The notes: generated by a model from the sequence alone, not told the origin. 34,453 nt of DNA from Clostridiales bacterium (GCA_015056255.1 SVGP01000028.1:1-34453); one strand, 5' to 3'. Shown: positions 7,846 through 17,259, counted from the stretch's first letter. A program made the numbers and translations.

Positions 7846-8400
7846 TTATTTGGAATATTCGCTTTTCAATATGGAATACCATACTTCGTCGATAATGCCT
7901 TTGTTGCATTTTCCGCCTTGGCGGTGCATGCCCTCATACTGCATTCCGATTTTCTGCATGACTCTTCCGGATTTGGGGTTGTCCTTTGCGTGGCAGGCGG
8001 CGATTCTTTGAAAGCCGCATTCTTCAAAAAGGTATTTTACCACGGCTTTTCCGGCTTCGGGAACGTATTCGTTTCCCCAATACTTACTTCCGATGCAATA
8101 GCCAAGGTTAGCTGCAAGGGTGTTTTCAAAAACGTCCACGGCGGCGAGGCTTCCGATGAGTTCGCCCGTTTCCTTAAGCTCGATGCCCCAGTGGTAGTAG
8201 TCCATTTTTTCGTATTGGGGAACCCAGCTTTCCAGAACCATTTTACTGATCTCTTGGGAGGAATGCGTGGGCCAGGTGAGAAATTCGGTCACCTTGTCTT
8301 CGCTGGCCCAGTTGCTGTACATTTGCTCATAGTCCTCTACGCTAAAACGCCTTAGAATCAGGCGATCGGTTTCGAGGGTGACGGTGCCTTTATGATTCAT
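7846..8400 (-). CDS. RimJ/RimL-type GNAT acetyltransferase
   Basis: The 184-aa protein opens with the RimJ/RimL signature LETDRLILRRFSVEDYEQMY. It has WGIELKETGELIGSLAAVDV in the centre, then a GYCIGSKYWGNEYVPEAGKAVVKYLFEE motif-A region and CHAKDNPKSGRVMQKIGM near the end. This subfamily acetylates ribosomal protein N-termini or small molecules; the substrate here is unknown. It starts 6 nt after the TetM-like GTPase gene, with AAAGG just upstream, and is the last gene of the ftsK operon. Its 3' end abuts palindromic element C. Confidence 0.88.
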   Translation of the reverse strand: MNHKGTVTLETDRLILRRFSVEDYEQMYSNWASEDKVTEFLTWPTHSSQEISKMVLESWVPQYEKMDYYHWGIELKETGELIGSLAAVDVFENTLAANLGYCIGSKYWGNEYVPEAGKAVVKYLFEECGFQRIAACHAKDNPKSGRVMQKIGMQYEGMHRQGGKCNKGIIDEVWYSILKSEYSK

Positions 8401-8406
8401 GTTAGT

Positions 8407-10362
8407 TTACCTTTCGAAAATTTCGCTGGCAAGGGCGTTTCTTGCAGCTAAGATGTATTTTGCGGTGTCGAGCGGGTTGACGCTTGTGCGTTCGCAGGTG
8501 TGGATTTCGCCGTTTGTCACTTCGCGGTAGCATTTCAGGCGCGAAAGGAGCGAGCCTGTGCCGCTTGTGATTCTCTGGAACCTGACCGGGAAATCGGCGC
8601 ATTCGGCGGCGGGGGCTTCGCAAAGGAGCGTGATTTTTCCGCCGTCTGCGGTCGTCTCCAGAACGCTTCCGCGCATAGCGTTCATTTCGCCGATGATTTT
8701 GCCTGCGCCATTTTCGTCCACTGTGATTTCCATCTCCAAAATGGGCTCGAGCAGCACGCTTCCGCCCCTTTGAAGGCCGTCCATGAACGCCATTGGGGTC
8801 GCGACGATGAAATCTAAGGGATGGGTGTGGATTTCGTGATCGCCGCCCTCGATTAAGCGGATGTGCACGTCGTCCACCTGCCAGCCCAGCATGCCCTGGC
8901 GGATCGCGATGGGGATGGCGTTTTCCACCTGATGCTGATAGCGGTATTTGATGTCGCGGGGGCTGATGACGCTTTCAAACGTCACGCCGCTTCCGCGGGG
9001 CTTTGGAATGATTTCAAATTTGATGATCGCCCAGCAGGGCTTGGGCATCGTGTAGGCGCAAAAACCGACTGCGGTTTGTTTTATGGTTTCTCTGTAGATG
9101 ACTTCGGGCGCGGAGAAGGAGGCTCTGATGCCGAAGCGGGATAACAGCTCTTCTTCTAAAATTTCCAGCTGGATTGCGCCCATCAGACGCACATGGATGC
9201 TTTTTTGCACGATGGAAACATCCAATAGCGGATCTTCGGCGCTTAAGGTTTCAAGCGCTTTTTTGAGATTCTGGAAATCATCCGGGTTTTCAGGGGACAC
9301 CTTGGTCATGAAAAGCGGGGCTTTCAGGCTGTTTTTCCGGATTCGCTCGGGAAGACACTCGTACTGACCGATGACCTGACCCGTTTTCACGTTCTGAAGG
9401 CCGTATACGAGGGCGATGTCGCCCGCGTGCATTTCACCGATGTCTTCGCCCTTGCCGCTTGCGCCGATGGCGCGGATTTGGGTGATTTTGCTTTCCAGCA
9501 GGCGCGCTTCGGCGGTATAATCACTTTCGGAGGCGGCGCGGATTTTGACGATGTCCCTGTTTTTGATCGCGCCGGAATACAGGCGCACGTAGGCCGCACG
9601 GCCGAGGGAGGAATCGGTTTCGACGGAGAAGACCATGCCGGAAACGGGGGCGGTTTCATCTTTTTCGGGGGCGGGGAGGGCGGTTGTAATCATGGTCAGA
9701 AGCGCGTCGACGCCCTTTCCCGTGAGTGCGCTTCCCGAAAGCACGGGATAGATGCGTCCGGCCTGAATTAGCTTTTCGGCGGCTGACCACAGTTTTTCGC
9801 GCGGCCAGATTTCGCCTTCCATGTAGCTTAAAAGCGCATCTTCGTCCTCTTCTGCGACGGCGGCCATGATCTCTTCATCGCTTGACGCGTCAAAGACGCG
9901 GGGAGTAAGCTTCTTTTTGATGTCCGAAAGCGCTTTCTCAAAATCAGCGACATTCCTGTCCATCTTGTTTACGAAAAGAATCATGGGAATGCCGTTTTTT
10001 GAAAGGGTTCTATACAATACCTCTGTCTGCGGCTGAACGCCGTCGGGGCCGGAAATGAGCAATACCGCGCCGTCGATGGCCCACATGCTGCGCTCGATTT
10101 CGCTGGAGAAATCGGCGTGGCCGGGCGTATCGATGAGGCGAATGTGGGTGTTGTTCCAAAAAAGCGGGGCGCAGGCGCTTTTTACGCTGATGCCGCGCTT
10201 TTTTTCGATTGCGAGGCGGTCGGTGTGCGCCGTGCCCGCGTCAACCGCGCCTGCCGAGCGGATCTGACCGCAGGTTAAAAGCAGGCGTTCGGAAAGGGTG
10301 GTTTTTCCGGCATCGACGTGCGCGAAGATGCCGATATTTCGTACATTATCTGTCATCGGCAT
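8407..10362 (-). CDS. TetM/EF-G-like translation factor GTPase
   Basis: The 651-aa protein has the length and layout of ribosomal protection proteins. The GTPase motifs are A14HVDAGKTT22 (G1), RGIS at 56-59 (G2), D78TPGH82 (G3), NKMD near 131-134 (G4) and SGSA (G5). EF-G-like domains II-V follow, with a YRETI segment in domain III/IV. TetM family members use GTP hydrolysis to remove tetracycline from the ribosome. This one is divergent in the domain IV tip region, so a chromosomal housekeeping or stress role is at least as likely as resistance. Its start overlaps the end of cinA by 17 nt, implying translational coupling. Drug resistance should not be assumed. Confidence 0.85.
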   Translation of the reverse strand: MPMTDNVRNIGIFAHVDAGKTTLSERLLLTCGQIRSAGAVDAGTAHTDRLAIEKKRGISVKSACAPLFWNNTHIRLIDTPGHADFSSEIERSMWAIDGAVLLISGPDGVQPQTEVLYRTLSKNGIPMILFVNKMDRNVADFEKALSDIKKKLTPRVFDASSDEEIMAAVAEEDEDALLSYMEGEIWPREKLWSAAEKLIQAGRIYPVLSGSALTGKGVDALLTMITTALPAPEKDETAPVSGMVFSVETDSSLGRAAYVRLYSGAIKNRDIVKIRAASESDYTAEARLLESKITQIRAIGASGKGEDIGEMHAGDIALVYGLQNVKTGQVIGQYECLPERIRKNSLKAPLFMTKVSPENPDDFQNLKKALETLSAEDPLLDVSIVQKSIHVRLMGAIQLEILEEELLSRFGIRASFSAPEVIYRETIKQTAVGFCAYTMPKPCWAIIKFEIIPKPRGSGVTFESVISPRDIKYRYQHQVENAIPIAIRQGMLGWQVDDVHIRLIEGGDHEIHTHPLDFIVATPMAFMDGLQRGGSVLLEPILEMEITVDENGAGKIIGEMNAMRGSVLETTADGGKITLLCEAPAAECADFPVRFQRITSGTGSLLSRLKCYREVTNGEIHTCERTSVNPLDTAKYILAARNALASEIFER

Positions 10363-11590
10363 TCAGTAGTGTGAGCCTTAAAAGGTTCAGGGCGTGTTTG
10401 ACGGAAGAAAGCCGTACCTGATCACGGCTTCCCTTAAACAGAAACTTGTGGGCATAGCCGCCCTCTTTATCAGCAATACCGATGTAGACAAGGCCAACGG
10501 GCTTTTCAGCCGTGCCGCCGTCGGGGCCTGCGATGCCGGTGATGGAAAGGGCGTAATCAGCCTGGCTTTTTTCCCTTGCGCCGATGGCCATGGCGCGGGC
10601 GCATTCAGGGCTGACCGCGCCGAATGCGCGAAGCAAACCCGGATCAACGCCCAGAATGCGGCTTTTGGCCTCGTTTGAATAGGTGACAAAGCTCATGTCG
10701 AAAACGTCGGACGCGCCGGAAATGTCGACAAGGGACGAGGCCAGCATGCCGCCTGTGCAGCTTTCGGCAAAGGAGACGCGCTTGTTTCTCTCTTTCAGCA
10801 TCCGAAGAACCGTCGTCGGCATGGTTTCATTGATGCCCTCAGCATAAAGCGCGTTACCCATGCGCTTTCTGATTTCGTTTTCAACGGGATCCAGAATCGC
10901 ATCCGCGTCCTTTTCGTTTTTGACCATCACGGAAAGGCGGGCGGTGGTTTCGGAGGTTGAGCAGTAGAGCGCGAGGGTGGGCGTTCCCAAGTGGAAAAGA
11001 TCCTTGAGCTTTGTTTCGATCAGGCTTTCGCCCACACCGAAGATATGAAGATAGCGGGAAACGAGGGTTTCGCCGCTTTTCTTTTCAAGATAGGGGAAAA
11101 GCTGCTTTTCGAACATGTCCTGCATCTCGCGCGGAGGTCCCGGCAGGATGGCGACGGTTTTTGATTCCTTTTCGATGATGCAGCCGGGCGCGGTTCCGCA
11201 GTCGTTGGGCATGACAATGGCAGTTTCGGGGATATAGGCCTGCTTTATATTGTTTTCGGTCATGACGCTTCCGTAGCCCTCAATGCGCTTTTTGATGCGA
11301 AGAAGGCTTTCCTCGTGCATGACGAGGGAAAGAGATAAGTATTCCGCAACCGTTTCCTTTGTCAGATCATCCTCCGTTGGGCCAAGACCGCCGGTTGTGA
11401 TGACGATATCACTCCTGGAAAGCGCGGTAGAAAGCGCGTCCTTTACCCTGAGAACATTATCGCCTACCACCGTGTGATGGTAGACGGAAATGCCCAGGGC
11501 GCTTAAGCGCCTTGATATGTACTGCGCGTCGGTGTTGGCCACCTGACCCATCAGAAGCTCGGTTCCGATGGAAAGAATTTCGCAAATCAC
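10346..11590 (-). CDS. cinA: CinA: competence/damage-inducible protein, nicotinamide-nucleotide amidase
   Basis: The 414-aa protein has the two-domain CinA structure. The N-terminal molybdopterin-binding-like half (MICEILSIGTELLMGQ ... VITTGGLGPTEDDLTKE) corresponds to the ADP-ribose pyrophosphatase-type domain. The C-terminal half (VSFAESCTGGMLASSLVDISGAS ... YALSITGIAGPDGG) is the PncC-type amidohydrolase that deamidates NMN during NAD salvage. The start is GTG at 11590, 11 nt after pgsA. The downstream TetM-like gene overlaps it. In many Firmicutes cinA is followed by recA; here recA is absent and the GTPase gene takes that place. Confidence 0.95.
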   Translation of the reverse strand: MICEILSIGTELLMGQVANTDAQYISRRLSALGISVYHHTVVGDNVLRVKDALSTALSRSDIVITTGGLGPTEDDLTKETVAEYLSLSLVMHEESLLRIKKRIEGYGSVMTENNIKQAYIPETAIVMPNDCGTAPGCIIEKESKTVAILPGPPREMQDMFEKQLFPYLEKKSGETLVSRYLHIFGVGESLIETKLKDLFHLGTPTLALYCSTSETTARLSVMVKNEKDADAILDPVENEIRKRMGNALYAEGINETMPTTVLRMLKERNKRVSFAESCTGGMLASSLVDISGASDVFDMSFVTYSNEAKSRILGVDPGLLRAFGAVSPECARAMAIGAREKSQADYALSITGIAGPDGGTAEKPVGLVYIGIADKEGGYAHKFLFKGSRDQVRLSSVKHALNLLRLTLLNADDR

Positions 11591-11601
11591 TATAAATCAG
11601 C

Positions 11602-12168
11602 TCACATATCCTTTATGTATTCGCGGTTGACCCATACGTAGAGGAAGCCTGAATAAACGGCGAGGGCGAGGGAGATGTACATCATGATGTTGGTAAGAAC
11701 GTTCCAGATGGTGTGCGCGTCTGCGCCCACTTCCTTCATGGGAACGAGGAAAAGCGCCATCGGGATATAGATCATCTGGGAGACGGTCTTTAATTTGCCC
11801 CAGATGCCGGCGGCGATGACCGTGCCCTTGGAGGCTGCGACCAGGCGGAAGCCGGAAACGATAAATTCACGCGCCAGAATCAGCATGCACACCCAGCCGG
11901 GCATGCGGTTTTGCTCAACCAGCATGATAAGCGCGCTCATGACGAGCAGCTTATCGGCGATTGGGTCCATGAATTTTCCAAAGTCGGTGACGAGATTTCG
12001 GGAACGGGCGATTTTGCCATCGGCGAGGTCCGTAAGGGATGCGATGATAAACAGGAGAAGCGCGATCAGCTGACAGATGGCGCTGTTGTGCATGGCGACA
12101 AAGATCACGAAAACGGGCACCATCAGGATTCGGATCATGGTCAGTTTGTTCGGAAGGTTCATCTTCAT
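11602..12168 (-). CDS. pgsA: CDP-diacylglycerol-glycerol-3-phosphate 3-phosphatidyltransferase
   Basis: This integral membrane enzyme makes phosphatidylglycerol phosphate, the first committed step of phosphatidylglycerol and cardiolipin synthesis. The CDP-alcohol phosphotransferase signature D-G-x2-A-R-x8-G-x3-D-x3-D is complete in LADGKIARSRNLVTDFGKFM followed by DPIAD. The remainder is hydrophobic helices over 188 aa, the usual length. The ATG at 12168 overlaps the rimO stop codon as ATGA, a coupling arrangement; a second in-frame ATG lies at 12162. Confidence 0.95.
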   Translation of the reverse strand: MKMNLPNKLTMIRILMVPVFVIFVAMHNSAICQLIALLLFIIASLTDLADGKIARSRNLVTDFGKFMDPIADKLLVMSALIMLVEQNRMPGWVCMLILAREFIVSGFRLVAASKGTVIAAGIWGKLKTVSQMIYIPMALFLVPMKEVGADAHTIWNVLTNIMMYISLALAVYSGFLYVWVNREYIKDM

Positions 12169-13481
12169 TTCTCAATCACTCCCATCAGATCATATGCGTC
12201 GCAGTCGGTGATTCGCACGGTGACAAAGTCGCCGGCATTGAGCTCCAGATCGGTGTCCACTTTAATCACGCCGTCGATATCGGGGGCTTCGAGGGGGCTT
12301 CTTCCGATATAGTATCCGTCCTCGAAATCCTCAATGAGCACCCGCACGGTCTTTCCGACGCGGGCTTTGTTGGATTCAAAGGAAATTTCCTGCTGAAGGA
12401 GCATCAGCTGGTCAAGGCGCATCTGCTTTATATCTTCGTCAATCTGATCGTCAAATTCCGCGGCGGGCGTGCCCTCTTCCGAGGAATAGGTAAACGCGCC
12501 CAAGCGGTCGAAGCGGAATTCTTTGATAAAATCAAGAAGCGATTCAAACTGCGCGTCTGTTTCTCCGGGGAAGCCCACGATCATGGTGGAGCGGACGAAG
12601 ATGCCGTAGGAGCGCACCTTTTTAAGGATGTTTTTGATGTGCTCGCTCGAACCTCTTCGGTTCATTCGCTTGAGCAGATGATCGTCAATATGCTGAAGCG
12701 GAAGGTCGAGATAGGGGCAGATTTTGGGGTTATCGCGGATGGTTTCAAGAAGCTCGTCCGTCACGGTGTCCGGATAGCAGTACAATACGCGCACCCATTC
12801 AACGCCTTCAATTTCGCTTGCCTCTTTTAAAAGCTTTGGAAGCAGAAGCGTTTTATCTTCAAAATCGTTTCCGTAGCGGCTTGTGTCCTGCGCGATAAAG
12901 ATAAGCTCCTTAACGCCGTCCTCCGCCAGCTGCCTGCACTCCGCCATGATATCTTCATACGGGCGGGAGCGGTATGCGCCGCGGATCAGGGGTATGGCGC
13001 AATAGGTGCATTTGTTGTCGCAGCCGTCCGAGATCTTTACGTAGGCGGTGTAGGGGGGCGTTGTGAGCACGCGCTGGGCGTCCAAAAAGCGTTCACCGTC
13101 GGAAGTAAAAACGGGCTTTTCGCCTTCCTCCGCCTTTTTGAGCATTTCAAGGGTTCTGGCGTAGTCCGAAACGCCCATAAAGCCGTCGACTTCCGGCATC
13201 TCGTCATAAAGCGCGTCTGCATACCTCTGGGAAAGGCAGCCGGTGACAAACAGCTTCTTGAGCTTGCCTGTTTTTTTGTATTCAGCCATTTCGAAAATCG
13301 CGTCGATGGATTCTTCCTTCGCGGGCTCGATGAAGCCGCAGGTGTTGACAAACACGATGTCGGCCTCGGCGGGATCGGGGACAATCTCGTAACCGTTGTC
13401 CCGTAAAATGCCCAAAAGCACTTCGCTGTCCACGCGGTTTTTGGAGCAGCCCAGTGAAACCATACCTACTTTTAAGGCCAT
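12165..13481 (-). CDS. rimO: Ribosomal protein S12 methylthiotransferase RimO
   Basis: The 438-aa radical-SAM enzyme adds a methylthio group to an aspartate of ribosomal protein S12. The N-terminal methylthiotransferase domain shows VSLGCSKNRVDSE, VNTCGFI and VTGCLSQRY, which supply three cluster cysteines. The radical SAM motif CDNKCTYCAIP (CxxxCxxC) follows, and the C-terminus (VRVLIEDFEDGYYIGRSPLE) is a TRAM domain. The sequence LGCSKNRVDSE and the TRAM type favour RimO over MiaB. AAAGGA lies ahead of the ATG. It follows ftsK by 27 nt. Confidence 0.95.
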   Translation of the reverse strand: MALKVGMVSLGCSKNRVDSEVLLGILRDNGYEIVPDPAEADIVFVNTCGFIEPAKEESIDAIFEMAEYKKTGKLKKLFVTGCLSQRYADALYDEMPEVDGFMGVSDYARTLEMLKKAEEGEKPVFTSDGERFLDAQRVLTTPPYTAYVKISDGCDNKCTYCAIPLIRGAYRSRPYEDIMAECRQLAEDGVKELIFIAQDTSRYGNDFEDKTLLLPKLLKEASEIEGVEWVRVLYCYPDTVTDELLETIRDNPKICPYLDLPLQHIDDHLLKRMNRRGSSEHIKNILKKVRSYGIFVRSTMIVGFPGETDAQFESLLDFIKEFRFDRLGAFTYSSEEGTPAAEFDDQIDEDIKQMRLDQLMLLQQEISFESNKARVGKTVRVLIEDFEDGYYIGRSPLEAPDIDGVIKVDTDLELNAGDFVTVRITDCDAYDLMGVIEK

Positions 13482-13508
13482 AGCTTTGTCCTTTCCGCTT
13501 TCAGGGAA

Positions 13509-16427
13509 TTACATGTAATCGTCTTCCCCGAAAAGCTCGATGTATTGTTCGCGCGTGATCAAAACCTCGCGGGATTTGGAGCCCTCGGACTGGCTGACAA
13601 GACCCCGCGCGGCCATTTCGTCGATCAGGCGGCCTGCGCGCGCGTAGCCTACGCGCAGCTTTCTTTGCAGCATGCTGATGGAGGCCTGGCCTGCGTCCAT
13701 AACGGCGCGGACGGCCACGGGGAAGAGATCGTCGACGGTATTGTCGGCGTCTTCCTGCGCCTTGTCGCTCTTTTCCGCATCCGAGAGGACGGCGTTTTCC
13801 ATATGGGTCATGATGTCTTCGTCGAAATTGGTGTCGTGGATGCTGGAGATGTAATTGACGACGGATTGCACTTCGTCCTCGCTGACCCACGCGCCCTGTA
13901 TGCGCATGGGCTTGTTTCTGTCGGGCGGCAGATAAAGCATATCGCCTCTTCCAAGGAGCGATTCTGCGCCGTAGGAATCCAAAATGGTTCTTGAGTCTAC
14001 GCCGCTTGCGACGGTGAAGGCGATTCGGGTGGGAATGTTGGCCTTGATGACGCCGGTAATGACGTTGACGGACGGGCGCTGGGTGGCGATGACCAGGTGC
14101 ATACCGGCGGCGCGGGCCAGCTGAGCCAGGCGGTTGATGGCCTCTTCAACGTCGTGCGGCGCGGTCATCATAAGGTCTGCCAATTCGTCCACGATAATGA
14201 CGATCTGGGGCATGGGCTTTTCGCCCGGCTGAAGCTTTTTATTGTAGCTCTGAATGTTTTTTGCGCCCCTTGCGGCAAATTCCTTGTATCGTCTCGTCAT
14301 TTCGCTGACCGCCCATTCGAGCGCGCTTGCGGCCTTCTTGGGGTCGGTTACGACGGGAACGAGCAGATGGGGGATGGTGTTGTAAACGTTTAATTCGACC
14401 ATTTTGGGGTCGATCATGATCATGCGAACCTCTTCGGGCGTTGCTCTGAAGAGAATGGAAATGATGATGGCGTTGATGCAGACGGATTTACCGGAGCCGG
14501 TCTGACCTGCGATTAAGACGTGGGGCATGCTGGCAAGGTCGGCAACGATCATCTTTCCGCTGTTGTCCTTACCCAGAGCAACCGACAGGCGGGACGCGGC
14601 CTTTCGGGCTTCGTTGGACTCCAGAACATCGCGCAGATGGACGACTTCTTTTTTAAGGTTCGGAAGCTCTACGCCTACCGCGCTCTTTCCGGGAATCGGC
14701 GCTTCGATTCGAACGGTTTCGGCGGCCAGGTTCATGGCGATATCATCTGCATATTGAGCGATACGGCTCACCTTGATGCCCGGCGCGGGCAGAAGCTCAA
14801 ACCGCGTGACGGCAGGGCCGTGAGAGATACCGATGATTTTGACCTGAATGGAGAAGGACTGGAGCGTCTGAACCAGCTTTTCTGCTCTTTGCATGTCGCC
14901 CGGATCATAGCCCTCCTTGGGCGCGACATAGCCGCTGGTTTCCATAAGGTCGATGGGCGGGAAATCGTATTCGTCTCCGGGTACGTTTTCCTTCATGCCG
15001 GCAAGCTTCGTCTTGGGCACATATTCTTCTTTTTTGACGTCGGTTGAGCCTTCAAAGAAGGAGGGTTTGGGCTCCTGAGGCTTTTTGAGTTCGGGTGCAG
15101 TGAAGGTTTCCTCTTTTTTCTTTTCGGCCTTTACGGACGCAGGAGAATCTTCCTTATGGGCGATCGGCTCGCTCTTGGAAACGGCTGGGCGTTTGGGTTG
15201 GGTTGCGGGCGTGTCGTAGGCGGGGACGGCGTAATCATCCGGCGCGTATCGGACTTCTTCCTTCTTGGTTTTCTGTGTTTTCACAGAAGTCGGAACTGAA
15301 TAACCGAGGACGGGCTTTGGCGCCTTGGAGTGGTCGCTCAAAGCGCTTTTTACATACTTGCGGTTGCGCTCCTCGTCGCTTTCTGCGCGAACTGCCTCCA
15401 TTAAATCGATTTTGTCGATGGAGACGGCTTTTTTGGGGTTTTCGGTGATCTTTGCGGCGGCTTTTTTGGACGCGCCCTTCCTGGAAGGGGGAACGTCGTA
15501 TCGATCGGATGCATTGTAGACATCCCTTGCGCCGGAAACAGAAGGCACTTCAAATGCGCCGTTTGCGGAAGAAATCGGCTTTCGGCTGACGGACTTTGCG
15601 CCGCTTAAATCCGGAAGGCGAACAGGCGCTTTGGTGTCGATGCCGGAATGATCCAGAATCGGTTCGTTATAGAGGCGGGAAGACGGATCCACCTGAGCGC
15701 GACGGGGCTTTTGCTTTGGCTGAACCTCAAATACGTCTGCGTATTTCCTGGACGCAGACTTTCCGGCGGCTGCGGGCTTGGGCTCGCGCCTTGGAATCAG
15801 GGTGCTGGGACCTTTTTCCCTGGCGGAGGGTGCTGCGCGCTTTTCAGTGATTTTGTCCATCACGCGCTCAAAGGAGAAAACGCCGGCTGCAAACAGCGTT
15901 AAGATGATGGCGAATATGCTGATTGCCAACACGCCCAGCATACCCATCAGGCGGTAAACAGGCCATGAAAGAATGCCGCCGATTGCGCCCGCGCCGATTT
16001 TCATCGAATAGGAAAAGGACATGAAATTGGCGTAGGACTGGTATTTCATCTCGCCTGCAATCGTTTCAATGGAAAAGGCATGGACGAAGGTAAGCAGGAA
16101 AAAATAAACGATCAGGCTGGTAAAAACGTTTTTTTTCGTTGCTTTTTTATTGCCCCGCGCGCGGTAAATCCAAAATCCTGAAAGCGCGGTCATGATCGGC
16201 GCAGACCAAAGCATAGAGCCGAAGATGCCTTTTAAGAAAAGCTTGATGGAATACATTGCGCCAAATTCATCGGGATTTATAAATAAAACGGGCAGGAAAA
16301 GAAGGGTGATGCCATAAAGAAGCACACCCAGAAATTCATACCGGATAATGGTGTCTGTTTGGTTTTTCTTTGCGCCTCGCGCGCTTGCGTTGCGCCCGGA
16401 CGCGCGGGCGGATGGTGTGTTAGCCAT
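13509..16427 (-). CDS. ftsK: DNA translocase FtsK/SpoIIIE
   Basis: The 972-aa protein has four or so N-terminal membrane helices (residues about 30-190) and a long charged, proline- and lysine-rich linker (about 200-500). The motor carries Walker A AGQTGSGKS near residue 640 and Walker B IVIIVDELADLM. A C-terminal gamma winged helix (SISMLQRKLRVGYARAGRLI) recognises polarity sequences on the chromosome. It pumps DNA across the closing septum. Whether it acts in vegetative division, sporulation or both cannot be decided from sequence. AGGAGG lies 4 nt before the ATG. It is the first gene of the operon continuing through rimO, pgsA, cinA, the GTPase and a GNAT gene. Confidence 0.95.
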   Translation of the reverse strand: MANTPSARASGRNASARGAKKNQTDTIIRYEFLGVLLYGITLLFLPVLFINPDEFGAMYSIKLFLKGIFGSMLWSAPIMTALSGFWIYRARGNKKATKKNVFTSLIVYFFLLTFVHAFSIETIAGEMKYQSYANFMSFSYSMKIGAGAIGGILSWPVYRLMGMLGVLAISIFAIILTLFAAGVFSFERVMDKITEKRAAPSAREKGPSTLIPRREPKPAAAGKSASRKYADVFEVQPKQKPRRAQVDPSSRLYNEPILDHSGIDTKAPVRLPDLSGAKSVSRKPISSANGAFEVPSVSGARDVYNASDRYDVPPSRKGASKKAAAKITENPKKAVSIDKIDLMEAVRAESDEERNRKYVKSALSDHSKAPKPVLGYSVPTSVKTQKTKKEEVRYAPDDYAVPAYDTPATQPKRPAVSKSEPIAHKEDSPASVKAEKKKEETFTAPELKKPQEPKPSFFEGSTDVKKEEYVPKTKLAGMKENVPGDEYDFPPIDLMETSGYVAPKEGYDPGDMQRAEKLVQTLQSFSIQVKIIGISHGPAVTRFELLPAPGIKVSRIAQYADDIAMNLAAETVRIEAPIPGKSAVGVELPNLKKEVVHLRDVLESNEARKAASRLSVALGKDNSGKMIVADLASMPHVLIAGQTGSGKSVCINAIIISILFRATPEEVRMIMIDPKMVELNVYNTIPHLLVPVVTDPKKAASALEWAVSEMTRRYKEFAARGAKNIQSYNKKLQPGEKPMPQIVIIVDELADLMMTAPHDVEEAINRLAQLARAAGMHLVIATQRPSVNVITGVIKANIPTRIAFTVASGVDSRTILDSYGAESLLGRGDMLYLPPDRNKPMRIQGAWVSEDEVQSVVNYISSIHDTNFDEDIMTHMENAVLSDAEKSDKAQEDADNTVDDLFPVAVRAVMDAGQASISMLQRKLRVGYARAGRLIDEMAARGLVSQSEGSKSREVLITREQYIELFGEDDYM

Positions 16428-16464
16428 GATTCCTCCTAAAAAACGGATTCCCTACCAACCATAC

Positions 16465-16493
16465 ATTATATATCAAATGGATGAAAATTGCAA
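16465..16493 (-). promoter_or_regulatory. Sigma-A-type promoter of the ftsK operon
   Basis: On the minus strand TTGCAA (complement of 16488-16493), 17 nt and a perfect TATAAT (complement of 16465-16470) stand 38 nt ahead of the ftsK ATG. This near-consensus site probably drives the whole six-gene operon. Confidence 0.65.
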
Positions 16494-16569
16494 CCGCGCG
16501 AAAATGAACGCAAAGGCATTTGGATGCATACAGTGGATTGAAACCCGTATGGAAAGGAGTAATTGAATC

Positions 16570-17220
16570 GTGGCATATTCGAGAAATTGCGGACGCGGCT
16601 CACGCAATCAAAACAGAAGACAATCCGGCAACGAAAGACGCAGATACGGCGCGCTCAACGCCATCGGCGGATTTTCACACGATCCGCGTTACATGATTAT
16701 CGGTGAAAACGCGCCCGTGAACGATCCCATCTACCGCGGCCCCTGTCCGCCCAACCCGGATGGAACGGATCTGGAGGACGTGTACGGAAGCTTTTATCAT
16801 GATGGCGAACTGGCGGTTACGGAATCCTCGCCCACGGTGACTACGCCGGATGGCGCGGTATACAGGAGAATTGAACTGAATGCCACAAGCCTGATGAGCG
16901 AAGAGGGACTGGTTAAGGAAAGAACGCGCGTACTGATACTGGACCCGGGCATTTATTACATCGCTTACAATTTCAACGTGCCTGAAAGCGCGCAGGTGAA
17001 CGCGACGATTTCCCTTCTTTACAACCGCGAGCGCGTCCCGGGCATGACGGTGCACATTCAAAAGGACGAATCGGATGCGGGTATGAACGCAAGCGCGCAG
17101 TCCTTAATTGAAGTGGACGCAAACGGTGCGGAAATCATTTTGGGTACTACGGGGCTTTTCGATCTCACACCCGAAACCTTTGAAAATATTGTAAGCCTTA
17201 CGCTTTTCTCAATCGCATAG
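16570..17220 (+). CDS. Probable surface protein with BclA/TNF-like beta-sandwich C-terminus
   Basis: The 216-aa protein has a very basic, low-complexity N-terminus (RNCGRGSRNQNRRQSGNERR), a proline-rich middle and a beta-rich C-terminal half from about residue 95. The pattern LDPGIYYIAYNFNVPESAQV ... ISLLYNRERVPG ... followed by an I/V-rich strand resembles the C-terminal domain of BclA-type exosporium proteins (C1q/TNF fold), which reads PGxYxIxY. No collagen-like repeat and no signal peptide are present, consistent with a spore-coat-type protein, but this is inference. It starts at GTG with AAAGGAG 10 nt upstream, and diverges from ftsK. Confidence 0.6.
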   Translation: MAYSRNCGRGSRNQNRRQSGNERRRYGALNAIGGFSHDPRYMIIGENAPVNDPIYRGPCPPNPDGTDLEDVYGSFYHDGELAVTESSPTVTTPDGAVYRRIELNATSLMSEEGLVKERTRVLILDPGIYYIAYNFNVPESAQVNATISLLYNRERVPGMTVHIQKDESDAGMNASAQSLIEVDANGAEIILGTTGLFDLTPETFENIVSLTLFSIA

Positions 17221-17225
17221 AAAAT

Positions 17226-17248
17226 GCAGCCGGTGCAAAGCCGGCTGC
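17226..17248. terminator. Hairpin between convergent genes
   Basis: GCAGCCGG (17226-17233) pairs perfectly with CCGGCTGC (17241-17248) around a 7-nt loop. On the plus strand AAAAACTTTTAT follows; on the minus strand ATTTTC follows. It lies in the 39-bp gap between convergent stop codons and could serve both directions, though neither U-tract is long. Confidence 0.6.
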
Positions 17249-17259
17249 AAAAACTTTTA

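Noticed and set aside
8407..10362. Tetracycline resistance gene
   Set aside because: The protein has the family layout but differs in the domain IV region from the resistance proteins I can recall, and it sits in a housekeeping operon. Resistance is not supported.
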